The position numbers and the translations under genes are program-made. Shown one piece after another: positions 9,694 through 18,352 of a stretch of DNA of 64,000 bases (position 1 is the stretch's first letter; every line of letters begins with the position of its first letter). Below the pieces are notes generated by a model. That model worked only from the letters and a program-made list of their open reading frames with translations. It searched no databases and was not told the DNA's origin. The DNA comes from Dongibacter bovis (GTDB lineage: Bacteria; Bacillota; Negativicutes; Selenomonadales; Selenomonadaceae), in contig CACWQW010000003.1 in the NCBI GenBank assembly GCA_902763085.1, positions 1 through 64,000 on the forward strand, read 5' to 3'.

Positions 9694-10980
9694 TCATTCC
9701 ACCCTACCGTCTTGCATGACGAGATTGCCATCGACAAAGGTCATCACAGCTTTCCCCTTGAGCTTTCGTCCAACAAAGGGGGAATGACTGCCTTTCGTAT
9801 AGAATTTCTGTGTCTCTACTGTCCATTCCTGGTTGAGGTCGATGACCGTGACATCGGCAGGGCTGCCAACATTGAGGGTACCTGCAGAAAGCTGGAGGAC
9901 CTTGGCTGGTTCCCAGGTCATTTTCGAGACGATGGTCTTGAGGTCAAGATTCCCCGCTTGATAGAGATCCGTCAGCATGATGCCCAAGGACGTCTCCAAT
10001 CCTGGAAAGCCGCTGGGGGCGTACATATACTCTCGATCTTTCTCTTCCTGCGCATGGGGGGAATGGTCTGTGACAATGGCATCGATCGTACCATCCTTGA
10101 GTCCGGCGAGCAAGGCATCGCAATCCTGCTTGCTCCTGAGCGGAGGATTGATTTTTGTCGAGGAGTCGTAAAGATCGACACACTCGTCTGTCAGGGTCAA
10201 ATGCTGTGGCGTCACCTCCGCCGTGACGCGAACACCGCGTTTTTTCGCCTGACGAACGATATCGACGGCGCGGGCAGAACTCATATGGGCGACATGGACG
10301 CGAGCCCCCGCGTATTCTGCCAGCAATACATCACGTGCGACGGCGATATCTTCCGCTACCGTCGGGCGACCCTTCATGCCAAGCATCGCGCTGCGGTGCC
10401 CTTCATTCATGACACCGTCTTCGACGAGGGAAGTCTCTTCTTCATGATTGATGATAACCTTATCGAACGGATGAAGATAGTCATAGGCGTTGAGCAGTAC
10501 CTTAGCCGATGGGTCGAAGTGGCCATCATCGGAGAAGGCAACCGCGCCCGCCTCAATCATATCTCCAAGCTCGGCAAGCTCTTTTCCTTCTTGGCCCTTA
10601 GTGACCGCACCGATGATTTCCACATGGCAACGGGCAACATCTTCTGCCCGCTTCTTCAAGCTGCGGACCAGCGCAGCGGAATCAACGACAGGTTTCGTGT
10701 TTGGCATGGTCGCGACTGTGGTAAAGCCACCGGCGACCGCTGCCTTCGATCCTGATTCGAAATCTTCTTTTGCCTCTTGTCCTGGCTCACGGAAGTGGAC
10801 ATGCAGGTCGACCAATCCCGGAGTGACGAGCTTACCGGAGACATCATAGACATCGGCGTCGCCCGCAGCAAGGTCTTTGGCGATTTCTTTGATTTTCCCA
10901 TCTTCCATGAGGACATCGGCAATCTCATCAAAATCTTCGGCAGGGTTCATCACTCTGCCACCTTTCAGCAAAACCGTCAT
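9694..10980 (-). CDS. pyrC: Dihydroorotase
   Basis: Cyclises N-carbamoyl-aspartate to dihydroorotate. A 428-residue type I (PyrC of Bacillus type) amidohydrolase: the zinc-binding HVHFREPG motif at about residue 60, later metal-site His residues in INHEEE and VHVAHMSS, and the catalytic Asp in TDHSPH. The start ATG 10980 overlaps the pyrB stop by four bases (ATGA), so translation is probably coupled. Confidence 0.96.
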   Translation of the reverse strand: MTVLLKGGRVMNPAEDFDEIADVLMEDGKIKEIAKDLAAGDADVYDVSGKLVTPGLVDLHVHFREPGQEAKEDFESGSKAAVAGGFTTVATMPNTKPVVDSAALVRSLKKRAEDVARCHVEIIGAVTKGQEGKELAELGDMIEAGAVAFSDDGHFDPSAKVLLNAYDYLHPFDKVIINHEEETSLVEDGVMNEGHRSAMLGMKGRPTVAEDIAVARDVLLAEYAGARVHVAHMSSARAVDIVRQAKKRGVRVTAEVTPQHLTLTDECVDLYDSSTKINPPLRSKQDCDALLAGLKDGTIDAIVTDHSPHAQEEKDREYMYAPSGFPGLETSLGIMLTDLYQAGNLDLKTIVSKMTWEPAKVLQLSAGTLNVGSPADVTVIDLNQEWTVETQKFYTKGSHSPFVGRKLKGKAVMTFVDGNLVMQDGRVE

Positions 10981-11924
10981 TCCTGTTTTCCTCCCGTCAA
11001 AACGAGTGTGAAGAGCGCCATCCGGACTGCGACACCATTCTGCACTTCCTCTTGGATGGCCGACTGCTTCCCATAGGCAACGAATGGAGAGATTTCCCAG
11101 CCCTTGTTCATCGGCCCCGGATGAAGGACCAAGACGTCATCTTTCGCCAGGGATAGGCGCTGCTTGTTCAATCCGAAGATACGCGCGTACTCACGCGTCG
11201 TCGGGAAAAGCCCGCCTTTCATGCGTTCCAACTGGATGCGCAGGACCTCGATGACATCCGCATCGGCGATTGCTTCCTCGATGCGCTCGTGTACGAAGAT
11301 GCCAGGTTCTTCATAAAGGTAACGCGGTAACAGCGTCTTGGGGCCGGCAAGATGTACTTCCATCCCCATTTTCCGCATGCCGTAGATATCAGACCGGGCG
11401 ACGCGGCTGTGCAGGACATCGCCCACAATGGCGACTTTGAGACCGGAGAGCGTCCCCTTGTGTTCTTGGATCGTGAAGAGATTCAAGAGCCCCTGTGACG
11501 GATGGGCATGGGCGCCGTCCCCTGCGTTGAGGATGACAGGACTGACAACGCGGGACGCATACGCTGCCGCGCCTTCCGCCTTGTGTCGCATGACGATGGC
11601 ATCTACGCCCATCGCCTCGACGGTATAAAGCGTATCCCGGAGGCTTTCGCCTTTGACGATACTGCTCGTCCCGGAAGTGATATTGACAACGTCCGCTCCG
11701 AGATATTTGCCGGCGAGCTCAAATGAGGTACGCGTGCGTGTGCTCGGTTCATAAAAGAGCGTTACAATGGATTTCCCGCGCAGGGTAGGAACCTTCTTGA
11801 TATCCCTATGGATGATGTTCTTCATCTCTTTTGCGGTTTCCAGCACGAGGCGGATCTCCTCGGGGCTGAAGTCCTCCAGCCCGAGGATATTGCGTCCCCG
11901 CAAGGATACGGTGTTTTTCTCCAA
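10977..11924 (-). CDS. pyrB: Aspartate carbamoyltransferase, catalytic chain
   Basis: First committed step of pyrimidine synthesis: carbamoyl phosphate plus aspartate. At about 315 residues it contains the carbamoyl-phosphate motif FYEPSTRTRTSFE and the later HPGPMNKG block. The frame stays open further upstream, but the family start is matched by TTG 11924 with GGGAG 8 bases ahead; the extra upstream residues do not resemble the family. No regulatory pyrI is present, as in Bacillus. It is the first gene of the operon, behind a roughly 260-base leader with an attenuator. Confidence 0.94.
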   Translation of the reverse strand: MEKNTVSLRGRNILGLEDFSPEEIRLVLETAKEMKNIIHRDIKKVPTLRGKSIVTLFYEPSTRTRTSFELAGKYLGADVVNITSGTSSIVKGESLRDTLYTVEAMGVDAIVMRHKAEGAAAYASRVVSPVILNAGDGAHAHPSQGLLNLFTIQEHKGTLSGLKVAIVGDVLHSRVARSDIYGMRKMGMEVHLAGPKTLLPRYLYEEPGIFVHERIEEAIADADVIEVLRIQLERMKGGLFPTTREYARIFGLNKQRLSLAKDDVLVLHPGPMNKGWEISPFVAYGKQSAIQEEVQNGVAVRMALFTLVLTGGKQE

Positions 11925-12038
11925 GCCTGTCACTCCCTTACTAGTCCAACCATGTGCCAATGCCTGTGATCTGAGTACTTGCCTCTTTGATATGGAATCT
12001 GACCTCCATGCGAGGCACGCAGACGGTATGGGATTCCA

Positions 12039-12078
12039 TAATAAAAGAGCTTCCCTATGCGACTGCATAAGAAAGCTC
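12039..12078 (-). terminator. Leader terminator (attenuator) of the pyr operon
   Basis: A 14-pair stem (12047-12060 with 12065-12078; two G-U pairs on the RNA) with a 4-base loop, followed on the minus strand by TTTTATTAT. It lies about 115 bases before the pyrB start and downstream of the promoter, so it can only act as a regulated terminator of the operon's own transcript. Confidence 0.85.
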
Positions 12079-12119
12079 AAAGGCTTCAAATAAACTTCAT
12101 GCGTTTATCAGGTTCCTTT

Positions 12120-12139
12120 ATGCGTCTCGCAGTACGCAT
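12120..12139 (-). promoter_or_regulatory. PyrR-type binding hairpin (anti-antiterminator) candidate
   Basis: RNA hairpin ATGCGT / ACGCAT. Its loop contains CUGCGA, which fits the CNGNGA hexaloop of Bacillus PyrR-binding sites, closed by an A-G mismatch. The 3' arm (GCAUAA) can instead pair with UUAUGC in the 5' arm of the downstream terminator, giving the anti-antiterminator / antiterminator / terminator logic of pyr attenuation. pyrR itself is not in the window. A 17-codon frame (12086-12139) starts in the same place but lacks a ribosome binding site. Confidence 0.55.
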
Positions 12140-12192
12140 GTTAAAAGGCATATACATTTATTCACGGAGTCCCGCTCCGTTCGTTAGGCTCA

Positions 12193-12221
12193 TTATACCG
12201 TATCAGAGGGCCTTTTGCAAG
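12193..12221 (-). promoter_or_regulatory. pyr operon promoter
   Basis: -35 TTGCAA (12216-12221), a 17-base spacer and -10 TATAAT (12193-12198) on the minus strand, beginning five bases after the stop of the upstream ribonuclease gene. The predicted start near 12186 gives a leader of about 260 bases before pyrB. Confidence 0.85.
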
Positions 12222-12226
12222 CGTCG

Positions 12227-13840
12227 TCAAATGTTATACGGCGTAAAGAGCTTGCGCAGATAGTTGCGCCCTTTGGTGAGCACTTTGATGATGGGCTCCA
12301 TCTGTTTTGGCTGGCGCAGGACGAGAGCGAGTACTTTCTGCCGGAGCTGGCGGTAGTCCGCATCGAAATCGCGGAGGACATCCTCCATTTCCATCTCCAC
12401 GGAGACCTCTGGTACATTCGATGGCTGGATTTCCGATGCGCGGCCGGAAATCTGTACGAGGTCTCCACGGAAGGGAATATACGTCTCGATCTCACATTCT
12501 TTTTGGATTCGCGCTTTCAAGGCTTCCTGTGACTGCGCTTCACCATGTACGATAAAGACTTTTGCAGGCTTTGGGTTCTGGAAATCGGAGATCCAGTCCA
12601 TGAGCTGATTGGAGTCCGCATGAGCAGAAAAGCCATCCATCGTCATGATCTGCGCTTTCACGGCCACTTCCTCGCCGAGGACGCGCACGCGCTTGATCCC
12701 GTCGACGAGTCGGCGGCCGAGACTCCCTTCTGCCTGGTAGCCGACAAAGAGGATCGTCGATTCCGGACGCCAAAGGTTGTGTTTCAAGTGGTGGAGGATA
12801 CGTCCTGCATCGCACATGCCGCTCGCAGAAATAATGATGGCACTCCCCTCTTCACTGTTCAACGCCCTCGATTCGGCGGCTGTCTCGCAAAGGCGAATTT
12901 GTGGAAAGCGGGGAATCTTGCCACTTTTCTTGAATAAGGCCAAGGCAGCATCATCGAAATCCTGGAAATTCTTCAAGAAAATACGCGTAGCAGCAATGGC
13001 CAGCGGACTATCGATGATGATGGGGATATCGCCATCAAGGCGACCTTGTTTCCAAAGATTGTAAAAGTAGTACAAAAGCGTTTGGGTCCGGCCGACGGCA
13101 AAGGAGGGAATGATCAGATTGCCGCCGCGATCCATCGTGTCATTGACGATTTCGAGCAGTTTCGTCTCTTTATCGTAGATCTGATGCAGCCGATCACCAT
13201 AGGTCGATTCAACGATGAGGAAATCCGCGCCTGTTTCCTTGGCAGGATCTTTGAGAATCGGCTGGTTAGGCTGACCGATATCCCCAGAGAAGACGAGCTT
13301 CGTCGTCTTCTGGTTTTCCGTCACATAGATTTCGAGGAAGGCCGATCCCAAGATATGGCCCGCATCACGAAAGACGACGCGGATATTGTCTGCGAGCTGC
13401 AATTCCTTTTCGTAGGGAACGGGGGTAAACAGTTTTAATGCCTCCTGGGCATCATCGATGCTATAGAGTGCTTGCACTGGCGTATCGCCCCGGCGGCGAC
13501 CTTTGCGGTTCATCGTTTCAGCGTCGGATACCTGGATATGGGCGGAATCAGGCAGCATGATTTGGCAGAGTTCGCACGTCGATTTCGTGGCATAGATCGT
13601 CCCCTTGAAACCTTCCTTGACCAGTTTCGGCAATAGGCCGCAGTGGTCGACATGTGCGTGTGTCAGGAGCACGCCCTCGATATCTGCTGGAGAAAAGGGA
13701 AAATCTTCGTAGTTGAGCTCACGAACCCGCTTCGACCCTTGGAACATACCGCAATCGATCAGGAAATGCTTTTCTTGCGATTCCAGTAAATAGCAGGAAC
13801 CCGTCACTGTATGTGCTGCACCGATAAATTCGAGTCTCAT
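12227..13840 (-). CDS. Beta-CASP metallo-beta-lactamase ribonuclease
   Basis: Likely an RNA-processing endonuclease of the CPSF73/TTHA0252 group. The 537-residue protein has the zinc motif THAHVDHCG (about residue 60), a later VFSGDIGQ, and beta-CASP features: IIPSFAVGRTQ, SASGMCDAGRI, a C-terminal FSAHAD and FIVHGE. The last 60 or so residues form a basic, Leu-rich tail. It is distinct from RNase J, which has a different C-terminus. The start is ATG 13840 with GAGGAG 8 bases upstream, rather than an earlier GTG that overlaps that site. It stands alone between the glnA terminator and the pyr promoter. No clear promoter is seen in the 100 bases upstream. Confidence 0.88.
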   Translation of the reverse strand: MRLEFIGAAHTVTGSCYLLESQEKHFLIDCGMFQGSKRVRELNYEDFPFSPADIEGVLLTHAHVDHCGLLPKLVKEGFKGTIYATKSTCELCQIMLPDSAHIQVSDAETMNRKGRRRGDTPVQALYSIDDAQEALKLFTPVPYEKELQLADNIRVVFRDAGHILGSAFLEIYVTENQKTTKLVFSGDIGQPNQPILKDPAKETGADFLIVESTYGDRLHQIYDKETKLLEIVNDTMDRGGNLIIPSFAVGRTQTLLYYFYNLWKQGRLDGDIPIIIDSPLAIAATRIFLKNFQDFDDAALALFKKSGKIPRFPQIRLCETAAESRALNSEEGSAIIISASGMCDAGRILHHLKHNLWRPESTILFVGYQAEGSLGRRLVDGIKRVRVLGEEVAVKAQIMTMDGFSAHADSNQLMDWISDFQNPKPAKVFIVHGEAQSQEALKARIQKECEIETYIPFRGDLVQISGRASEIQPSNVPEVSVEMEMEDVLRDFDADYRQLRQKVLALVLRQPKQMEPIIKVLTKGRNYLRKLFTPYNI

Positions 13841-13942
13841 GAGAAACACTCCTCTCTGATGCTTTCATGCTTCTTTGTCGTAGTAATTCTGATTCTCTCC
13901 ACAAAATTCCTGCTTGCAAAAATCATTTTCGCATTTTAGACA

Positions 13943-13976
13943 GCAAAAACGGTTGTACCAGAAAGTACAACCGTTC
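13943..13976 (-). terminator. Terminator of glnA
   Basis: Perfect 11-base stem AACGGTTGTAC / GTACAACCGTT (13948-13975) with a 6-base loop, then TTTTTGCTG on the minus strand, 26 bases after the glnA stop. Confidence 0.9.
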
Positions 13977-14001
13977 TCGCTATTGATGGGTGGTCCAACA
14001 A

Positions 14002-15888
14002 TCAAATCATGTTCTTCTCGTACGCATCGTAAAGGCTTTTGAGCTCTTCGATCTTGTCGTACATCTCGACCTGCAAACCGGAAGCCGTTGCATAGTCCTT
14101 CTCGTTCAGGGCATTGACCAGCAAGGTGAAGAGCGATTTCTCATCGATGCTGTCCTTGGCGAGATAGGTGCGGATGCCATTGATCTTATTCCAGTTATAG
14201 GAATCCTGATCCGTGACATAGGAGCTCTTGATCTCCTTCGCCTTGCGCACGATTTCACGATTTTCCGGAATGATACGGCTTACGAGCTCAGTCTTCCAAC
14301 GGAGAAGTGCGCCAGCGCGGAACGCATCGATGATCTGCTCGCGCAGAGCACCGCCGGCCGTGATGACCTTGACTTTCTCAGGATACGTCTCGAAGCCCTG
14401 CATATTCTCCCAGACCGTCGCAGGAGGAGCACCGAAGAGACGGTTACGCTCCTCATCCGTATAGTCCTCGAAGACATCGTCTTCCGAACGATACGCGCGG
14501 TCTTTTTCGAGATAGAACCCATCTTCCCCCGCATTCTTAGAAAGCTCTGCCAAGCACTCTTTCGTCGTCTTGGCAATGGTTGCTTTCACGCCGTCGAACA
14601 CTGCAGAGTAGATGGCAGCGAGCACAAGATAGGTGTTCGTGTACGGATTGCAGGCACGAAGTTCAAAGCGTGTTGCCATCGGATTCTTGAGGTCGCGAAT
14701 CAATCCGGCAAGGATCGTGCGGTTGCGAGATGGAATAGCAGGCGTATGTCCCAGCGAGGTGACGATGCAGACCGGCGCCTCGAAACCGGGTTTCAAGCGA
14801 TTGAGGGAATCGTTCGTTGCAGAAACGAACGGATTGATTACTTCATAATTTTTCAGGAGGCCCATGATGGCGCCATAGCCGACGACGCTCATGAAGTCTT
14901 CTTCCGGCTGCGCGGCGGCAAACAGGCTGGCAAGCGAGCCGTCTTTCAGCACGGCAGCCATACCGATATGCGTATGTTCACCATTGCCTGCGAGACCGAT
15001 CATCGGTTTTGCCTGGAAGGAGACCTCGAGGCCATTGCTACGGAAAATCTCACGAACGACCGTGCGGACGAAGATCTCGTTATCTGCAGCCTGGAGGGCA
15101 TCGGCAAAACGCCAATCGATCTCGAGCTGTTCGCAGACATGCGTCATACGGCCGTTCTCATCGACCTGAGCCTTGAGACCGCCGACTTCCTTATGCCCCA
15201 TTTCACATTTGAGCCCATAGCGCTCAAGCGTGAGGACGCATTCTTCCAGTGCCGTACGAACGGCGCCGTGCGTACGCTCCCAATACTGCTCTTGCATGAC
15301 CTGCGAGGCAGACATCTCTTCAATGTCAGCTTCCTCCAGCGGTGTCTTCACCCAGAATTCAAGCTCCGTAGCGGACGTAAAGGAGATATCGGCAATATCG
15401 GACCCCTTGACCGCAAGGCCGCTGATGTCAGGATGTTCCTTAAAGAGATCGAGCAGCCCCTTCTTGACGAACTCCAAAGAATCTGCCAAGACGGCACGCG
15501 AGTCGACACGCTTTCCTTCATGAATGAGGAAGGAAGGGATACGGAGCGTGCCGATCGGTTTCTCCGTCTCTTCGTCGTAATGCTCGAAGTTATAATCAAC
15601 GAACCAGTTGACCGAAGGATCTACTGGCATATCGACTTTTGCGTTATTCAGCGTGGCAATGCCAGGGAGTACGACGGAAGATCCATCTGTCTGAACTGCA
15701 GTTCCGGCGTAGAATTCATCCATGTCCTTGAGGAAAATGCGCATCGGAATCTTCTCGTCCGTATCGTTGCCAGCCATATCGATGCCGACGAGGGAAACGA
15801 ACTTGATCTCAGGATGTGCTTCGAGGGATTTCTTGACTTCTTCCCGCGCCGTATTGGCGGGAATCACGTACAGTAACTCATCTAACAT
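14002..15888 (-). CDS. glnA: Large glutamine synthetase
   Basis: ATP-dependent amidation of glutamate. At about 628 residues it is larger than ordinary GlnA (about 445) and shorter than GlnN type III (about 700). Catalytic hallmarks are present: VQTDGSSVVLPG near residue 75 in the N-terminal beta-grasp part, SATELEFW, EMGHKEVG, the AGNGEHTHIG ATP/metal motif (about 310) and RFELRACNPYTN. The C-terminal 150 or so residues are helical and beyond the usual fold. No GlnR-interacting tail is evident. The start is ATG 15888, with AAGGGTGG 6 bases upstream. It is transcribed from its own promoter through a leader containing a terminator, so expression is probably attenuated by nitrogen status (inference). 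Confidence 0.9.
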   Translation of the reverse strand: MLDELLYVIPANTAREEVKKSLEAHPEIKFVSLVGIDMAGNDTDEKIPMRIFLKDMDEFYAGTAVQTDGSSVVLPGIATLNNAKVDMPVDPSVNWFVDYNFEHYDEETEKPIGTLRIPSFLIHEGKRVDSRAVLADSLEFVKKGLLDLFKEHPDISGLAVKGSDIADISFTSATELEFWVKTPLEEADIEEMSASQVMQEQYWERTHGAVRTALEECVLTLERYGLKCEMGHKEVGGLKAQVDENGRMTHVCEQLEIDWRFADALQAADNEIFVRTVVREIFRSNGLEVSFQAKPMIGLAGNGEHTHIGMAAVLKDGSLASLFAAAQPEEDFMSVVGYGAIMGLLKNYEVINPFVSATNDSLNRLKPGFEAPVCIVTSLGHTPAIPSRNRTILAGLIRDLKNPMATRFELRACNPYTNTYLVLAAIYSAVFDGVKATIAKTTKECLAELSKNAGEDGFYLEKDRAYRSEDDVFEDYTDEERNRLFGAPPATVWENMQGFETYPEKVKVITAGGALREQIIDAFRAGALLRWKTELVSRIIPENREIVRKAKEIKSSYVTDQDSYNWNKINGIRTYLAKDSIDEKSLFTLLVNALNEKDYATASGLQVEMYDKIEELKSLYDAYEKNMI

Positions 15889-15922
15889 GTTAAACCACCC
15901 TTTTCTTTCTGCAGTAAAACTG

Positions 15923-15999
15923 CACAAAAAAACAAAAGCCTCGCCGACTAAAATAAACCTGTACGTCAATGACGGCAGGACGTTCTAGTCTGCAAGGCT
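15923..15999 (-). terminator. Leader terminator (attenuator) of glnA
   Basis: The arms 15986-15999 and 15937-15950 pair at 13 of 14 positions in the RNA and enclose a small inner hairpin (CGTC/GACG). They are followed by UUUUGUUUUUUUG. It lies between the glnA promoter and start codon. The alternative small hairpin 15995-16008 (AGGC-AAUGGA-GCCU) uses five bases of the terminator's 5' arm, so the two are mutually exclusive. Confidence 0.8.
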
Positions 16000-16031
16000 C
16001 CATTGCCTAAATATTCTTCTAGACGAGATTT

Positions 16032-16060
16032 ATATTATCACATGATGGAAACATTGTAAA
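16032..16060 (-). promoter_or_regulatory. glnA promoter
   Basis: -35 TTTACA (16055-16060), a 17-base spacer and -10 TAATAT (16032-16037) on the minus strand, within the 190 bases between the upstream gene's stop and glnA. The predicted RNA start near 16025 gives a leader of about 137 bases. Confidence 0.8.
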
Positions 16061-16078
16061 GGGGATGGTAAGATTTTT

Positions 16079-17335
16079 TCAAATGTTTTTCTTTGGCACA
16101 AGATCTTCTACCGCCTGCGCAGCGCCCATGATGCCGAGGCAGGCATGCTCAAATGTCAGGCCGCCTTGTAGATAGACGTTATACGGAGGACGCAGCGGGC
16201 CGTCTGCACTGAATTCAATCGAGGCACCTTGTACGAAGGTACCAGCAGCCATGATGATCTTATCCGCATAGCCCGGCATGTCCCACGGCTCCGGAGCTGC
16301 GAAAGAATCGACAGGCGAATATTTCTGGATGCCGCCGCAGAAAGCGATGAGTTTCTCAGCAGTTCCCAGTTCGATGGCCTGGATGATATCGCCTCGTACA
16401 TCTGTCGGCAGAGGCAATGTCTTGTATCCGAGTTTCGTGAAGAGACCGGCGGCGAACACCGCACCTTTGATCGCCTGCGCCGTGACATGCGGTGCCAGGA
16501 AGAAGCCTTGGAAGAGCAGACGGTTATTGGCCAAGCTAGCACCGAGCTCATCGCCCATGCCTGGAGCGGTCAGACGATAGGAGGCGAGCTCGACGAGGTC
16601 TTTGCGACCGACGATATAGCCGCCGGTCGGAGCCAGTCCCCCACCGGGATTCTTGATGAGGGAGCCAGCCATGATATCAGCGCCCGCTTGCGTAGGTTCC
16701 ACAGTATCTACGAATTCGCCATAGCAATTATCTACAAAGCAGACGCAGGCAGGATTGACTCGATGGACTTCCTCCGTAATCTTGCGGATATCCGCAATCG
16801 ATAGCGGAGACCGCATGCTATAGCCACGAGACCGTTGGATCTCAACCATCTTCGTCTTCTTCGTGACGACGTGCTTGATGTTATCGATATCGACGCGACC
16901 ATCGACCATCGGCAGCTCCCGATAAAGCACCCCAAATTCCTTCAGCGATCCAGGGCTGGGATTTGCATAGCCGATGACTGTCTGCATGGTATCATAAGGG
17001 GTCCCTGTGAGGGAAACGAGCTCATCACCCGGGCGCAGGATACCGAATAGGACGGTAGCTAGTGCGTGCGTGCCGCTGACGAATTGCGTCCTTACCAATG
17101 CCTTTTCGCTGCCGAAAACGTATGCGTAAAGCTCTTCCAACTTCTCGCGGCCGATATCACCATACGCATATCCTGTCGAAGTGTTGAAATGCGCATCCGA
17201 TACCTTGCATTCCCGCATGGCATCGAGGACCTTTAAGGTGTTTTCTTCAGAAATCCGATCGAGCTGCTGGAATGTTTCCGCGGATTCGCGGAGAACTTCC
17301 TGTTTAAGCGCTAGCAATTTAGGTGAGAAATTCAT
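16079..17335 (-). CDS. YnbB-type PLP-dependent enzyme (methionine gamma-lyase family)
   Basis: Fold-type I PLP enzyme of the family annotated as methionine gamma-lyase-like or aluminium resistance protein. Of 418 residues, the Schiff-base Lys is in MAGSLIKNPGGG (about residue 240). A conserved ACVCFVDNCYGEFVD lies before it and FVSGTHALATVLFG in the N-terminal half. The true substrate is not known from sequence. In Bacillus this gene lies next to glnR-glnA; here it is directly upstream of glnA on the same strand, so the pairing is kept. The nearest Shine-Dalgarno-like AAGGAG is 13 bases before ATG 17335, longer than ideal. Confidence 0.88.
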   Translation of the reverse strand: MNFSPKLLALKQEVLRESAETFQQLDRISEENTLKVLDAMRECKVSDAHFNTSTGYAYGDIGREKLEELYAYVFGSEKALVRTQFVSGTHALATVLFGILRPGDELVSLTGTPYDTMQTVIGYANPSPGSLKEFGVLYRELPMVDGRVDIDNIKHVVTKKTKMVEIQRSRGYSMRSPLSIADIRKITEEVHRVNPACVCFVDNCYGEFVDTVEPTQAGADIMAGSLIKNPGGGLAPTGGYIVGRKDLVELASYRLTAPGMGDELGASLANNRLLFQGFFLAPHVTAQAIKGAVFAAGLFTKLGYKTLPLPTDVRGDIIQAIELGTAEKLIAFCGGIQKYSPVDSFAAPEPWDMPGYADKIIMAAGTFVQGASIEFSADGPLRPPYNVYLQGGLTFEHACLGIMGAAQAVEDLVPKKNI

Positions 17336-17353
17336 GAACGTCTGGTGACTCCT

Positions 17354-18352
17354 TTATTTGTTGATGATACTGGCAATGTGTTTGAGCGTAATGGATATCG
17401 TGCCATCTGCTTCGTTGTAGAATTCGACAAACTGCGTATTATCGAAGTAATCTGTGGGAATTGCCAATTCGATGCCTGTATCCGTCTTGAGTTTATGCTT
17501 GGCGACCTTCTTCAGGGTGGTTTCCTGATCCATCTGCACGGGCTGGTCAAACCCCTGTTCCTCAATCCTGCGATTATAGTCCGCTTGCATGGCAGGTTGG
17601 TCTTTGAAGACTTCTTCCCCAGCACGCTTCAAGTCAAGTTCGTTGGAGATCTCCATGTGTTCGGCGACGTAGTTTTTCGCAGCAGCAGCGGCAGCAACAC
17701 CGTCTTGTCCAAAGGATTCGGCGACTTCCGCGGTCGTCTTCTCGAGGCTTTTTAGCGCCTCTTTCTGGGATGGCTGCGTGCTGCATTCAAGGATGATCTC
17801 CGGTAGGAGCTGGACGGAACTGCCCTCCATTGGATATTTCTTGGCAACGAGCGTGATCTGCAAGGTTGACATGTCAATGATGGCGAATTCATCCATGCGC
17901 TGAGAGAGATTTGGCATGATGGCGTAGTGATTGATGATTTCATTCTGTACGCCCTGTTCCGTTTGGTGGATCTGGTGGACATAGCCGACATGGTTGTTGC
18001 ACTTGAACAGGATGAGTTTGCGCTGCTCATCTACCATGGCATCGAGGATGAGCACGTCTGTGGATGCTACATCTTCCGTATGGAGCAAAGCATTCTCCAG
18101 GTGCTTTGTGATTTCTTGGGAAAAAGCGACGAAGGAGCATTCCCCGTTCTTGTAGGCCTCCAATTTTACTTTGCAGGCACTATCCGGGTAAAAGGATCCT
18201 TGCTGCGCATCTTGCCGCGCCAAAGATTTCTCTATGTGTTTTTGCAGGAACGTCTGGATCGATTCCTGTAAATCCATCTCCTGCTCCGAATACACCGTAA
18301 CGCCGGAATGGAAATCGAGAACGTGCAGGATGGCTTTCTCAATGGTAATCAC
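17354..18352 (-). CDS. Nucleoid-associated protein (NdpA/YejK family)
   Basis: A 332-residue protein resembling the 37-kDa nucleoid-associated family. It opens with the typical ITIEKAILHVLD strand, has a central IILECSTQPSQKEALKSLEKT stretch and ends in an IELAIPTDYF region like the family's C-terminal part. The family associates with DNA; its role is poorly defined. The start is GTG 18352, immediately after the TGA of the upstream gene, with GGAGG 8 bases ahead, so translation is coupled. The short gap of 18 bases to the YnbB gene suggests one transcript. Confidence 0.8.
   Translation of the reverse strand: MITIEKAILHVLDFHSGVTVYSEQEMDLQESIQTFLQKHIEKSLARQDAQQGSFYPDSACKVKLEAYKNGECSFVAFSQEITKHLENALLHTEDVASTDVLILDAMVDEQRKLILFKCNNHVGYVHQIHQTEQGVQNEIINHYAIMPNLSQRMDEFAIIDMSTLQITLVAKKYPMEGSSVQLLPEIILECSTQPSQKEALKSLEKTTAEVAESFGQDGVAAAAAAKNYVAEHMEISNELDLKRAGEEVFKDQPAMQADYNRRIEEQGFDQPVQMDQETTLKKVAKHKLKTDTGIELAIPTDYFDNTQFVEFYNEADGTISITLKHIASIINK

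Noticed and set aside
13990-15876. 628-codon plus-strand frame opposite glnA
   Set aside because: Exact antisense shadow of glnA with no ribosome site or recognisable domain.
15889-16030. Glutamine riboswitch (glnA aptamer)
   Set aside because: I could not match the three-stem glnA aptamer; only a small hairpin and terminator are clear.
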